Of a stretch of DNA of 64,000 nucleotides, positions 45,583 to 59,263 are shown one piece after another. The notes below the pieces were generated by a model that saw only the letters and a program-made list of their open reading frames with translations, ran no database searches and was not told the origin of the DNA. Positions within the stretch are counted from its first letter, which is position 1. Each line of letters opens with the position of its first letter. A program made the position numbers and the translations under genes. Source of the DNA: Podocnemis expansa (Eukaryota > Chordata > Testudines > Podocnemididae); contig ML682013.1 of assembly GCA_007922195.1 (NCBI GenBank), positions 21,516,645 to 21,580,644 on the forward strand, read 5' to 3'.

Positions 45583-45680
45583 CAAAAGAAGCAAGGAGTC
45601 CTGTGGCACTGAAAGACTAACAGGACTCCTTGCTTGTTTTGCTGAACACTAGATTAACATGGCTGCCCCTTTGGAACTTC
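45583..45680. mobile_element. PLE tail, minimal fold-back of about 100 bp
   Basis: Antisense 'agcaaggagtcctgtggcac' followed by 'actaacagg' joins sense 'actccttgcttgttttgctg' and 'attaacatggctgccccttt'. Only the terminal 40-60 bases remain on each arm. It shows that fold-back joints occur at different depths. Confidence 0.8.
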
Positions 45681-46253
45681 ACTTTTAAACACTTCCATAT
45701 CATGTTGATCTGTTCACTCCCAGCCTTAGCAAAGCAGCTGTGTAACTTTTGTCCGGAACTGATAGGTATCCTTACAGCTGGTAGCCCAGATATAGTTTCT
45801 TGACCTGTTTACTAGGAGATGTTTTATCTGGACTCAGTGTTTGTTTTCCTGCTTGTTACTAGTAACTATGTTAGTAAATTAACACATGCAAGCAATGAAG
45901 TAACCCCATGTTGTTATATATGGGGTCCTACTAAATTCAGTTCCGTTGTAATCAATGTCAAGGTCCTAGGATTTGACAAGTGGTCAGTTTCACAGTTAAA
46001 TGCTTTTTTTCTAGAATTTCATGGTGCTGATCCCAACCCAAAATTTGATTCTTGTAGGGTCACAAACTTGTTGGGGGTGTGTGTGGCAGGATTTCCTCCC
46101 CCCCCCCCACTTCTGGGAGATGTCTGATCTGCTGGGAGAATCCAAGCCAGTCCATGAGTAGCACCTGGGGGCCTTGTCTGTAAGTAGCATGAGGGAGATC
46201 AGACACACCTGAGCCACCTCCAGTACCTCCCTCTGCTGCAGGAGACTCTGGAG

Positions 46254-46711
46254 TGGGGGTCAGCAACCTTTGCCAACCCCTTTGCTGGTCCTTCCTCACT
46301 GACCCTCAGCTAGTGCCAGTGGCCCCTTCTGCTGAAAAAATGTGGCAGCTACCTGAAAATTCAGCAGTGGTCACGGTTGGAGTGGGAGCACTTCCCAGGC
46401 ATGCCATGGAAAGAAGCAGCTCCTTTCAGGGGTTCCCAGGCATGCTGCAGAAAGAAGCTGCCTGGAGTGGCTCCTTTGAGGAGACTCGCACTAGAGAGAG
46501 GAGGCATTCTGGGTAGCTTTTTTCTGTGTCACGTGGAGGTATAGGCATGGGGGGACGCCCCTGTGTCCCAACTCGACCCGAGGAAGCTGCCCAGAATGGC
46601 TTTTGGTAGTGGGAGTGGTAATTTCTGTGGCACTGCAGAGGGTGCAGAGTGCCACTTTCAATGGGCTCAGGTGCCACTGTTGGCACACGTGCCATGGGTT
46701 GCCTACCCATG
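46254..46711. mobile_element. hAT MITE, about 458 bp
   Basis: Left end 'tgggggtcagcaaccttt', right end 'gggttgcctacccatg', inverted with mismatches. Flanks 'ctctggag' (46246-46253) and 'ctatgggg' (46712-46719) match at 6 of 8. The 'GGTCGGCAACC' style terminus is common in vertebrate hAT elements. Confidence 0.65.
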
Positions 46712-46719
46712 CTATGGGG

Positions 46720-49440
46720 CTTGGCAGCTGTCCTGTAGATTCCTGTATATGGGGGAGGCTTCGAATCTTCCCTGTGCTGCTGGGAGTGACTTATCAGGAC
46801 CCTCTAGCTGCTAGTCACATCCAGGCTTTGGTGCTTCCAGAAGCCTGGGGAGGATCAGCTTGAGTCTAGCCTGGTGCAGGAAGCTCCAGGCTGGGCAACA
46901 GCCCTAGCAGTTCCTACAACCAGAGTTGTAACTACTGTTCACGGCACCTGGGGTGTGTTCCAATCAGAACACGCCCCTTACAATGATTGGCTCCTGGGGC
47001 GAGCGGCACAGAACGTGCCCTTTAATGGAGTGGCTTGATGGAGCTACTCTGGTGTGCCCAGGGCAAAGCCCCGCTTACCCCAATGTAGTTATGGCCCTGC
47101 CTACAACTGAAAGAGACTTTGGATCTCTCTGGTGGTATTGGGTTCCTAGCTACAGGGCTGTAACTATGGCGGGGCTGATGGGGCAAAGCCCTGGGCGGCC
47201 TGAAGCAGCTTAATACAGCAGTGCTATTAAAGGGACGGCTTTGTGGTGCTGGCCCTAAGCGCCGCTAATGGGAAGGAGTGTATTCTCTTGGAACATGCCC
47301 TGGGCAGCAAAATGCCGCGTTATGGCTCTGTCTAGCTAGGGCTCTAGCAGCAGCATGGGGTAGATCTGCAGCCACTTCTGGTTGCAGGAACCTACAGGAC
47401 TGCTGCCCTGTCATGGAGCTTCATCCAGCAGTGGGAAATACTATAAATAGGTCCTATCTTCCTACTGCTGCTGTGAGCGTGGTAGCCTGTCAGGGACTAG
47501 CAGCTAGGTGCCTCTGTCTGGAGAACTCCCAGCAGCATGGGGGGAGATCAGATATCACAAAGAAGGGTCAGTTTCATAGTTCATGACATTTTTTTTTCAT
47601 AGCTGTGATATTGGTAGGTTCATAATCATTCAGTTATAGTCCCATAAAATACTCCTAAATTAATACAGAGTAATATTGCTGAATTATTCTGCATCAGCAA
47701 CATATCCTGCATGCTGGCCACTTAGACAGCTTGGAATGGTAGAGGAATAGCAGAGGGTAAACTGTAGGAGAAAGAGATTAATAGTCCTTTTGGAACTAGA
47801 AAACATTTCCATATGAAAACCTATGTGGATTCTTGTATGTTGTCTGTCATCATGGTTCTGTGTGCCTCACGTGCATCCTCATAAATGAGACTATAATCAT
47901 TATTTGCATGTATACACCTACACAGTGAAAAATGTTGAACATGCCTGACTGTGTTATGCAGGTGGTCAGAATACATAATCAGAGTTGTTTCTTGTGACTT
48001 TAAAGCGCCTGTGAAAGATGACAAAAGAAGCACAAGAACACAGAGGTCACAGATTTTTCATTTAAGGTAACTGGTTAACAATGAGCATTATCACATTCTA
48101 TACATCTACTAAAATAGTAATTAATGGATTTTTGCAAGGTGGACCAGTCATGCTTAAAATGGAAAACTTGTTTCATACTTGATTTTTATATTTCATAGCA
48201 CATAGCAAAACCAAGCTCACTTTCTTTCCTTTTATACTTTATTTTATGAAACCTTTCTGTTTTTCTTGAAAGCCACATGCATGTGGATACATCACAGTGT
48301 GGCACACACACACACACACTCTCTGTTTCTTCTGATACCAATCAAAGAAGGGATCATTTCATTGGTTTGTGAAGATAAAATAATGTAAATGTAGTCACTA
48401 GGTTTTGACCTAAACCAGCTATTGAAGTGGAAAAGAGAGAAGGAAACAAATTGTTTTAAACAAACTGGTAACATTTTTGGTTTTGTAGTTATTTCACTTG
48501 TAGGCTATGATTGCTTGCCTCTTCTCCCCCAGATGTTTTCTTGTAAAAGCACATCAGGGGTCATTTTCTTTCCTTTGTGGATGACTGCTAACACCATGTT
48601 TTTATGGCTATGTTTCCCATCACACTTCTGTGAGAAATTTTTAAGTGCTTAGATTTGCAAATATATTGTAACTTGGGGCTTTCTGCATATTACCTGATGA
48701 GAGTCTGCAGGCTGCTTGATAAACAGTGTTTTCTAATGTGCAGGCAAGCTTAGGAAATCAAAATAAACATTTGTATATAGAGAGCAATCTAAATAGTATC
48801 TCTGTTCCATATGTTGTAGTACCCACTAGAGGCTCATTATAATTCTTGGACCTTTTGTGCACCAAACACTTGAGTCCAGATAATGCTGTGTTCCATCTGC
48901 CCTAATCTCTGAGTTGCACAATATGAAAGTCTTAGTACTTTGACCTGTTATGTACTAACATTTTTGAGTGTTGTTATGTTCTGTGTTGTGACTTCAGAAA
49001 AGTTTTCTATATTAAAACATGAGTTAGGAGGGTTGCTGTTTATGGGATTTTTTTAACCTTACCAAAATCAAACAAACTAACTTCTACACAAGTTCAACAC
49101 TAATTATAAATACTGTACTATGAAAAGAGCACACATTTCAGGGTTGTTTTTGCCTACCCTTTTTTGTTTCTGGGCTATTTAATGACTGTTCTTGGAGCAG
49201 CATGAACAAGTGCTATGACTTGTTAGTGTACTTAAGGTCAAACTTCTTGCTAATTGATCCAGATGCATGTGCTGTGTTGGTGGAATTCTTTGAAAGTCTT
49301 TAACTCATTTATTCCCCAAGGAGTGATTCTTTGGAGGAGTAAATACCTCACCTGCTCCACTGACATGCTAAGGCTAGCCATACGTTTAGGCTAGTTCCTT
49401 ACTGGCATAAAGTTTACGTTGATTTGTGTGCCTTAGAAGG
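46720..49440. other. No gene recognised; (CA)n microsatellite
   Basis: 46.9-47.4 kb has repeated 'gtaactatgg' and 'gggcaaagccc' words at about 47070 and 47185, suggesting a degenerate duplicated repeat. A (CA)n run lies at 48303-48319. The rest is AT-rich without recognised content. Confidence 0.35.
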
Positions 49441-49441
49441 T

Positions 49442-51150
49442 ACAAAAAAGCATAAGAATGCCCATAGTAGGTCAGATCAATGGTCCTTCTAACCCAGTAT
49501 CCTGGCTTCTGACAGGCAAATGGCAGGTGCTTCAGAGGAAATGACTAGAGCAGATAATCATCAATTGATCCATCCTGTTGGCTTTTTCCAGCCTCTGGCA
49601 AACAGAAATTCCTGTCTCTCTTGGCTAATAGCCATTGATGGATGTATCCTCCTTGAATGGACCAGTTTACTTTGAACCCCATTATCTTGGTGTTCACAAC
49701 ATCTTCTGGCAAAGGGAGTTCCACAGATTGACTATGCATTTGGTGAAGAAATTCTTCCTTTTGTTCATTTTAAATGCGTTGCCTATTAATTTCATTTGGT
49801 GACCCCTAGTTTTTGTGTTACGAGATAGAATAAATACTATTTCACACCAGAACTCTTATCAAATCCCTCCTTAGTCATCTCTTTTCCAAGATGAAAAGTC
49901 CCAGCCTTATTAATCTCTCCTCATACGGAAGCATTTCCATACCCATAAACATTTTAGTTGTGCCTTTTCCTGCATCTTTTCCAATTCCAAAATATTTTTT
50001 TTGAAATGGGGCAACCAGATTTGTATGCAGTATTCAAGATGTGGTCATACGATGGATTTATAAAGAGATAATATGATATTTTCTGTCTTACAATCTATCC
50101 TTATCTTAATGAATCCCAGTATTGTGTTACATTTTTTTAACTGCTGCTGTACACTGTGGTTGTTTTCAGCAAACTGTCCACAATGACTCCAAGATCTCTT
50201 TCTTGAGTGGGTAACAGCTAATTAGACCCCATCATTTTATGTGTGGTGTTTGGGATTAAATTTTCCAAGTTCATTACTTTGCATTTATCAACATTAAATT
50301 TCAGCAGCCATTTTGTTGCCCAGTCACCCAGTTTTGGGAGATCTCTTTGTAACTCTTCACAGTCTACTTTGGATTTATCTGTCTTGAATTATTTTGTATT
50401 ATTGGCAAATCTTGCCATCTCACTGTTTTTTCCCATGTTTCCCAGATTTTTTAAGAGTATAATGAACAGTACTGATCACAATAGTGACCCCTGTGTGGCA
50501 ACACTATTTATCTCTCTCCATTCTGAAAACTGGCCATTTATTCTGACCCTTTGTTTCCTGTCTTTTTAGCTAGTTACTGATCTGAGAATCTTCCCACTTA
50601 GCCCATAACCACTTACTTTGCTTAAAAACTTTGGTGAAGGACCTTGTCAAAAGCTTTCTGAAAACCTACATACATTCTATCCGTTAGCTCACCATTGTCT
50701 GCATTGATCCCAACAACTTCTTGATTTGGTGACACATGAGTTCCCTTTACAAAAATCCTGTTGACTCTTCCCCAACAAATCATATTCATTTTATATCTCT
50801 GATAATTGTTCTTTATAGTTTTTAACCAATTTGCCTGTTACTGAATTTAGATTCACCAGTTTGTAATTCCTGGCTTTGCCTCTGGAGCTTTTTTTTTTTT
50901 TTTTTTTTTTAAATTGGTGTCACTTTAGCTGTCCTCCAATCATCTGGTATAGAAGCTGATTTTAATAATATCATACATATCATAATCTCTTCTTTGTTAT
51001 ATTTCACAAAGCAGAAGAACTTTCCAAAATGAAATTTTGGAATCTAAGTACTATAGAAGTCTGTTAGATATTTAGCAAAAGTTTTTGTTTTACTCACTAA
51101 CATTAATCACTCCTTTGGACTATTTATACTGGAGTCTTCTTTTACCTGAT
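49442..51150 (-). mobile_element. CR1 LINE: RT domain to 3' UTR, 1.7 kb
   Basis: This is the longest LINE piece in the window. On the minus strand it runs from the RT start (near 51100) to the 3' tail at 49442, which carries the reverse of 'ccagtatcctggcttctgac' and 'cttctaacccagtat'. Readable segments include KSIV..LEYCIQIWLPHFKK (about 49980-50060) and RLIRLGLFHLGKEM (about 49870-49920). The catalytic FADD box reads FANN (50398-50409), with both aspartates replaced. Further stops and shifts make it inactive. A poly-T run lies at about 50889-50910. Confidence 0.8.
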
Positions 51151-51871
51151 TGTATTTTTGTATTGTCTTGCAGATTTTTCTGTGAAACTGAAGAAACCTC
51201 AGACTGCTCAAACCTATTATCACATAATGATTTTTTATAAAACACAATTAATCAAATCTTTCTAGTAGTGTTTTTACTATTCTGGCTTTTGTTTCTGGTT
51301 AGGAAGTTGTGTTTTGTGCATCAGACTTGCTAATATTTCTTAAATGTGGAAACTCAACTATTTCTCATTGCTCTTAGACATTTGCCATGCTTTACACTCC
51401 ATCAGCTGTGTACTCAATATCCAGATTATGATTAAAGTTAATTGGGGGTCATAAATTCCGTTCTGTGGGAAATTTGAACCTTTTTTTTTTTTTTTTTAAG
51501 TTTCAAGTTGGAAGAAAAGAACAAAATTTCATGTGAAAGAAACATTCAGAAAATTGTCAGTTTGGAGCAATTAAAATGTTTAGTTTTAAGTAATTTTTAG
51601 ACTAACATATACTATTAAATTACTATGTTGCATCTTTAAATATAATGGAATTAATATTTTTATATATTGTAAAACTGTGTTACAAAAGAAACATTTCAAT
51701 ATTGCAGAAACAAAAGATTTGTATTTTCTCCCATAAAATTTTTTGTCCTCTAAACCAGCATTTTCCCTTTAAATGTTTTGAGGAAACTGTTTCTTTGATA
51801 GAAAACTTTTCTCTCACAAGTATTTTGACCAGCTCAAGTTACAATGGGCTAGACTTTCAGAATACGTAGAA

Positions 51872-52295
51872 CAGTGGTTGTCAAAGTTCAGGTTGTGACC
51901 CAGAACTGGGTTGCAAACCCACAGATACAGGGTAGTGACACCAGTGCTGTTCTGCATTGGGGGGGAAGCTGCCCCACGCTCCCTGGCTGGCTGGTGCCAT
52001 TCATGGGAGGAGGGTGGCTGCCCCTCAATCCCCAGCTGTCCTTCGCTGATCCTGGGGGGGGGCTGCCCTTGCTCCCTGGCCAGCCAGCACAGCTTCTGTG
52101 AAGGGGGCAGCTGCCCCTTGCACTCTAGCTGGCCTGTGCTGCTCCTATGATGGGGACAGCCCATCTCCACCCCCCCCCCCCGCCATGGTCACTGCTGAAT
52201 TTTCAGGCAGCGGCTGCTTTTTTTCAGTGGACGGGTTGCCACATGGCAGAGGGGTCTGGAGCTGGGTCCCTAGGAAAAAAGTTTGATGACCACTA
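51872..52295. mobile_element. hAT MITE, 424 bp, GC-rich core
   Basis: Ends 'cagtggttgtcaaagttc' and 'gtttgatgaccacta'. Flanks 'acgtagaa' and 'gtgtagaa' match at 6 of 8. The core has a tandem-like 'ctgcccctt...ctggcc' structure repeated about four times, unlike the short members of the family. Confidence 0.7.
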
Positions 52296-52299
52296 GTGT

Positions 52300-55200
52300 A
52301 GAACACCCAACTCCCGCTGCAGTCAGTAGAAAATGCAAGTGTTTAGCACTTCTGAGGTGTCAGGGTCCATTTCTTTCCCTATGAACTAACTTAACTTTTT
52401 GAGTGTGTCCAATGAACCACTAATGGAACATGCTTAACCTTGTCAGTCTTTTTCATTCATGTGAAAATATATACACTAGCACAATCTAAGTACTGTTCCA
52501 GTAAAAGTAACAAACTGAACTAGAGTTAAGATTGAGAACCTATATATTTGTAACATAGAAGTTTTTGTTCCTGTAATAAAACAAAACAAAAAACAAACCA
52601 AACCAAACCAAACCTGTAATGATCACACATGTAAGAAATCTAGAATTCAGGGTTAAATTTAAAAGAAAACCGAATGCTTTAAAGTATGTGCATATAATGA
52701 AACTGGACCACTTTGATTACTCTTGTATAAAATAATCTTGGCTATCTGTAATAAACTGCTTAATCTCTTCTAGTGGCCACAAAAAACTCAATCCCATATT
52801 ACTTACTGATATGTATTTTTTACCTTAACCCATTTTAGGGTTTTTTTGTTCTTGTTTTGTTTTTGGATTTTTTTTTTTTTTTTTTTTTTTATTTTTTTTT
52901 TTTGCAGGGTGGAGTGAGTATTATGGCTGGGAAAGTTCCTGATTATAGAGGAGCAGGAGACGGTCATAGTAGAGGTTAAGGATTGCTTGCTGTTTAAGAG
53001 CTGTCTCTCAGAGAGCTCTAAAATGAACATGTGCATATATGACACTCCCCGGGAATACCCAGGGTTATGAGGCATCTCATCACCACCTACCTTAGTGTGA
53101 GTGAGTCTTGTCTGTGCCTGCTCTGGATCATCTCCCATAAACTAAAAGCCTGTGACAGCACAAACATTACCTTCCAGACTTGCACAGGTATTGCTCTCTC
53201 AGTACAAGTAGCAATAAGGCACACACTAATCCCAAAATGTCCAACATGCCCCTGTAGTATCTAGCCCCTTATCCTCTGAATGCTCAAAGAATTATCATAT
53301 CTGCTATATACAAAGGGTATATACCAGCTTGTAAGATTCAGCTAAGAAAAAAACACTTTGCTTAGCATCACAGCATTGAGTTATATTTATGTTGTGTTCA
53401 AAAATAAGTTTATCATCAAAGAATAGAGCTTCAGGTAATAGCAAGTTACAATATTGGAAACAAAAGTTGGTTCTTTGGACTCTGTGCGCTCCACACATAG
53501 CCATTCATGTGTACCGTGCATTTGATTCTTGAACTTTCTTTCAGGTGGTATCTATTGACCTGCACATGTACTCTAGCTCTTCTTGTGCTTCAAATCAAGG
53601 TATAAAGGACATTGTAGAGCAGTTCCTCTCTGGTTCCTCTACTGTTTCATGGTTCGAGTCTATCTTTGGTGTCCTCACAACTTTTCTACTTTTTCATTTT
53701 GGTAAATATATTGTAAATAGTTTGTTTTTTAGTATTTTTTCTAGTACTTTTTCCTTGCCTCAGCGAGTCCTCCCCCCACCCTCTGAAAAAGATGGGATTA
53801 TGCTTTTGGTTCTGGGGTTCAAACACTGTTTCTCGCCCTTTCTCCTTTTCTGTGAGTGATTGTGAACGCTGCCTCTCATCCCTTTCCACACTGATCTCAT
53901 GTGGGTCAGGAACTGAAACTTAAGAAACACCCATTGGAGAAAGCAACGAGAACCCAGTCAGATATGGGCTGGGGACCCCTCTAACCCCCATGTAAATCAA
54001 CCTCACCAAGTGGGCAGTGAACTTCTGAGCATGGGAATAGAGCCTAAAATTTCTAAGCCAAAAGAGAAGGTTTCCTGTCAGAATAAGGGGCACTCTTATA
54101 GGAATGAGGGCAAACTGTCTTCACAGTCCTTCTCCACTCTTCTGAGTTTTGGCTTTGCTACTTGCCAATTTCTGTGAGGTCAACCTGACTCCTGGCAACT
54201 TGACTGTTTATCCAGCTGAGGCTTACTGTTTTGGCTTGTTTCGCTAGGCCTTAGGCCTCATTCCTGACCATTTTTAGCTAATCCTTTTAGTTTCCCCTAC
54301 ATTAGGCATAAAGCAATAAGTGGGTAGCAAGACATTAGGGTGGGCTTGGATATGAAGGATAGGACAATGTAATGATATGTAGGTGGGAAAGACTGGTGTG
54401 AATGTTGATGAATTTTAAAAGGGCTTTAAGAAAAAAACCTGATGTATTTGGATAGTTTCTCATAGATGTCACTGAAGCGTGTCCTCAGGAGTGATTTAAA
54501 GGAGTAGAGGGTAGCGTTCTGGCAGACTAGCTCACCAACAGCCATCCATGCTTAGGAGCTGATTTTGGGGAAGTGCATGAATAGGGTATTAGGGCTGATA
54601 TTATTGGAAGATTGGAGTGGGTGAGAAGGAACATAAGATCCAAGATTGGATAAATAATGAGAATTACAAAGTGGCTAGAAAGGAAAGGCAGTAGGGGATG
54701 CCGTGGAAAAGAGAGGACCAGTGAGGGATGGATGAAGGAGGCTGGTGTGACATGGTTAGCTTGTTGGACAAGAAGAATAATCTCATAAACTATTTTGTAT
54801 AGAATAGGTCTAGAAGTGAGTTTCAACTGATTTGGGCAATGATCTGTTCTAAAACAATAGAACAGAAATATATATTAAATTTGCTTAGGATGAGTGAATT
54901 TTTAAGTGTGTGGTTTACAACTTGTTTCAGATACTTTGCAAAAGCAAATGATGCAATTTGAGAGTGCTTTCAGAGAGAACAAGTTAATGAGATAATGTAG
55001 AGGGAGAAAAATTGCTGAATCATAGAGGTAGACATATTAAATATGTGCATCAGTTATGCCTGTATTATCATCAAGTATCACAGATGATTATAAAAAGCCA
55101 GCATGAGGAAAATCATTTGAAGAAGATAACATCAAGAGTGATAGAAACAATGTTTCAGGCTTTTGGGTGAAAAGTCTTATCTTTTTAAAGATATTGAAAT

Positions 55201-55540
55201 CTGTAAAGAACTGAAAACGTTTTTTTTTTTTTTTTTTTTGCAGGTCTGGCTTTTGTCATTTAATACTGTATGAAACTGAGCTGCCATGTCTGTGACAGAA
55301 ATGGAGTTTGCAATATTATTTTATTAAATATACTTGGAATGCCTTACAATACAAATAGTTTGGGTAGCACAACTGACAAAGACTGAACAATTAGTGATTA
55401 TAATATGTAACTTAAAAAAATATTAAATCAAATCACTTAAAGTACAATATTTTCCTTCAAAAGTGTTTTCTGTTCATTCCACAGTCATATTGGATGACTA
55501 TAGACTTCAGACGAGGGCCCAGTGTATTCTCACCTTGTGT
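52300..55540. other. No gene recognised; T-rich tract
   Basis: A nearly continuous T tract runs at about 52840-52903 and a 19-base T run at about 55221-55239. An (AACC/AAACC) patch lies near 52589-52613. Frames up to 111 codons lack domains. Confidence 0.35.
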
Positions 55541-55542
55541 GC

Positions 55543-56349
55543 CAGGAGTCCCTAAGCTACAGTCCACGGACCACATCTAGTGGGGGCTTGCCAACATATT
55601 GTGACTAGTGTGCACCTCCCTCCCAGCCCTGCCTCTTTCCCCTCCCCACCCCTCTTTCACATGGGCCCAATAATGCTGCTCTTCATCCTAAACAGCACTG
55701 CATAGCAGTCATTCCCCCTTCCCAGTTACACCCCTTTCCTACGTGGGCCTAGTGGCACCCGGGATGCAGTTGCATTGCTCCTGGCCCTAAACAGCGCTGT
55801 GCAGTGGCCACTCCCCTGTCTGGTCCTGGCTCCCACCTCTGTCACCCAATTCACATGGGTCCAGCTACTCTGGCCAACCATAAGAGCAAGACTAAGCCCT
55901 AGTCAATCAATCTTCCCAGTCAACTGGTTGAATCTATGATGACCCACTTTGCTGGAGACCACTCAAGTAAGTAGAGTAGCACTGAGTCAAAAAGAGGGCA
56001 TTTCCCTTTGACTCAGCACACTGAAGACGCTGTTCTATATAGGTGGGAGGCACTGTTCCCTCTAAGCTGTGTGCATGTGTGTGTGCATAGGTCATGAAAC
56101 CAGTGCGCACAACAAAATAAAATGCACACACAAAGTTCAACAGTGCTAATATTAGTGCACACGATAACTTTTTTTGCACACACAGCCTATGAAAAATTAG
56201 AGGGAACATTGGGGGTAGGCAGTTGAAGTGAGGTACATAAGGTATTTTAAGTACTTTGCATTATCTCCCTTTTGACTGAAATCCTGCTGTAGTATAGACC
56301 TCCCCTGAGGGAGGTGTGGCCCTTACAGCTGAAAGTTTGGAGACCGCTG
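55543..56349. mobile_element. hAT-type element, 807 bp, containing a nested MITE
   Basis: Left end 'caggagtccctaagctacag', right end 'aaagtttggagaccgctg'; as inverted repeats they agree at roughly the 'CAGnGGTCnCCAAnCT' positions. A target duplication is not convincing (about 4 of 8). The interior is GC-rich on the left and carries a separate MITE at 56051-56211. Confidence 0.5.
56051..56211. mobile_element. hAT MITE, 161 bp, nested
   Basis: Ends 'cactgttccctctaagctgt' and 'ttagagggaacattg'. Flanks 'gtgggagg' and 'ggggtagg' match at 6 of 8. Fragments of the same family occur near 4899 ('aatgctccctctaagctg') and 40775. Confidence 0.75.
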
Positions 56350-58200
56350 GTATGTATAAATATCTCCTATTAATGGCAGCAGAGTTGCACACATGGAAAA
56401 GAGAATGAATCTTATCTTGGAAGCGGTCAATATGTTAAGGTGCTGCTTTAAAAGTATATATCAGTGCTCTAGAAAGATGCTTTATTGAAAGCCCTGAGGG
56501 TAGAACTTTATTTAGCTGCATAGATGGCATAACAGGTATAAATATACTTTCTCTGCTTCAACACTGGCTTGCAGGGAACACTTGTTATGCATGGAAGGTT
56601 ATTTCAGTCCTCTTATTCATCCATTCATTTGCTTCTCATCTGAGAGCATCGGAAAATGTACTGATTGTGCTGATGATCTGTGTGTGTGAGATAGAGACAT
56701 ACATATATTAGCAACTGCATTGAACCCTGTGCTGATTAGCTATAGAACTCATAATAAGTCCAGGTGCTGCTGCTCTTACATAATTGTAGAGAGTTTGCTT
56801 GGTTTTGTACATGAGAAAAATGCACTTTACCAACCCCCAAAGTGAAAAAATCATAAATCAACCCTCATTAAAAAGTGTCTCCATATTAGAAATTTTAAAA
56901 AAATTAAATTACATTTTTTGTGTGGGTGTATGTGTGGGGGAAGAGGAGTACTTCCAAAGACATGGTAAGAGCCCCTCTGTCCCCTGAAGAGCTTACAGGT
57001 ACTGTGAAGCATGGTGGTGAGTTTGGGATGGGAACTGGCATGCACCACATTCATCTCACATAGGACCTGCCAATTATCTTTTTAGAGGGGAATAGCAATT
57101 CAAATTGGATTGATAGGCAAGTGAAGAGTTATGGTGCTTTCAGCAAAGCTCGGAGGTAGCCAGTCCCCATATGGGTTAATGAGAATGAGGCTTGCTTTCT
57201 GGAAGGAGAACCTTATAAAATTAAGGTCTGACCTTTTTTTTTTTTTTGAGTTAGCACAGGCAGGGTGTTTCACACTGGATTCAGAGTCAAAAATCTTCCA
57301 TTTTACCATTTGCCTTTAGACTCGAGTATACTCTGTCTGCCACACCCTACTCACAAAAGGGATAGCTCTCATTAACCAACCACAAGTTGTAAAATGCAAT
57401 GATAAATCAAGTACTAGTACATTGACTTCTTAATACAGTGTTTTTGTAATATAAAATCATTGCAACTACTCCTCCAGGATCCTTTTTCTGCCATTTTTAA
57501 AAAGGTATATGTGTGTTTTTTTTTTTTTTTTTTCATCCACATATGGGTCATTTGCAGGACTTGAACACATACCCTTCAGTTCCATGACACAGACTTCTTC
57601 CATTTCAACTATAGAAATAAACAGAGGTAGGCGGTAAAGCATACTTGTTCTCTTTATTTATTATTTTTAATTATAAGAAAAACAATAAGCCCTGTGTTAG
57701 GCACTGTAATAATGTAGAGTCCTGGCTCTAAAGAACTTGGGCATGAAGAAGACTAGAAACAGAGTAGAGGATAGATGTCAGAATCCATATATGCTGTCCT
57801 TTATTATTTTGTAATTACAAACATCAACCTTCATCAGTAGCTTTTCAAATATTCTCTGATTTTTTTGATTCATGGCAGAAGTGGCTCTCAAAGGAATCTG
57901 AAAATGGAGTGATAGGAAGAATTTTGGTGTTACAATGGTATAGGAGTATGTCAACCTTCCTTGGTATTTGATGGTATGATATTTATATTTGATGTTAAGT
58001 AGGTATTACAACTCTAGTATATATGCCTTTGAAATGTGTATGCTCCAACTGAATGTTTTGATACATGGATGTTAATTGTTCCTGTTATATCTAGCTGTGA
58101 AAACTTTGAGTGTACTGCCCCAGCAGTGGCAGTAGGAATAGTTAGTATATCTGCGTAGGTTAAGTTAGCTTAGTTGAATAAAGAATACAAGGTTACATAA
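56350..58200. other. No gene recognised
   Basis: AT-rich sequence with a 20-base T run near 57501-57521 and a 15-base one near 57233. No exon-like or repeat-family sequence was identified. Confidence 0.35.
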
Positions 58201-58206
58201 TGTCAG

Positions 58207-59258
58207 GTGTAGCAACCTTGGCAGATTGCCAAGTTCCCCAAACCTGCCTGGTAACAGCACGGCACAGCAGTGCATGAGGCAGCATCCTGTGGGGAAGCCT
58301 TTTGAGAACTTTCCTCATGAAAGTCTGAGAGAGTAAAAAGGGCGGGAAAGGAGGGGACGCGCTGGCAACCCCTCTGACTGGACAGAAGCCCCCATATTTA
58401 TTTGGGAATCCAGCCTAGACCGGGGTCTTTGCTGTGCATCACTGTGCGAAGGGGGTAGCTGAGACTTGTTGCTCCAGCTACGGACCTAGACCAGGTTAGG
58501 GCTCAGCCTTGGAATCAGGGACAGAAGCCTAGCTGAAGATCTGGTTGTCAGAAATAAGAGCTTCAGGTACTGATTCCTTGGGCTTAAGAGGCTGAAGAGG
58601 ATTTTACCACGACTCTCTGAATAAGTCCCTGAAGAAGGTGGAGCTGAACTTTGTAAGAAGCTGCTCTACCTATTTGAACTTTTTATAAGGGTGAAGGGAC
58701 ATTAATTAGAGGACCTTGAGTGCCCCTGTAGATGAACCAAGCTGGGACTACGATGGACCAGGACTTCGAGGGACTGTCTACCAGGATGGTCGGCTCTACG
58801 GCCGTAGCCAGGTTGAAGAGGGAACTGTAACTATTTGGGGTTCTTAAGTCAGGGTCCCCATTGGGACTGGGGTTCTCCATGGCCATACAGGAGCCACGCA
58901 GAGGGTGCAGTGATAGGGGTTCACCTTAGAAGGAAATTCTCAGGCTCACAGCTGCTGGTCCAAAGGATCACTGTATCCTGGGGGGTACTTGGAACGTATA
59001 GGGTAACCTGAGGTAAAAATGTGTTAGGGAATTTAATTATGTTTATTTGTTGTTATAAGTCTGTGTCTGATGTGTGATCCCACTGGTGTATATGTTAATG
59101 TTTGTCCTGGAATATACTTACCCAAACTCAGTCTTTATACAAATACTTACCTGAACCCAGCTTTTATACTTGCCTTATGTGGGATCCTCTCTCCTGTTTC
59201 CACATTTAAATAAAATTCCAGAAGTTGTTTAGCACTTTTGCCTGGAGTCTGCTTCACA
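58207..59258 (+). mobile_element. Solo LTR, about 1.05 kb, with 5-bp TSD
   Basis: It opens 'gtgtagcaaccttggcag' and closes 'gtctgcttcaca'. 'gtcag' flanks both ends exactly (58202-58206, 59259-59263). A polyadenylation signal AATAAA sits at 59209-59214, about 45 bases before the end, as in many LTRs. No internal retroviral or gypsy coding sequence is present, so it is a solo LTR. The TG start leaves one extra G beside the duplication. Family unknown; its start is similar to the LTR-like sequence at 3604. Confidence 0.6.
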
Positions 59259-59263
59259 GTCAG

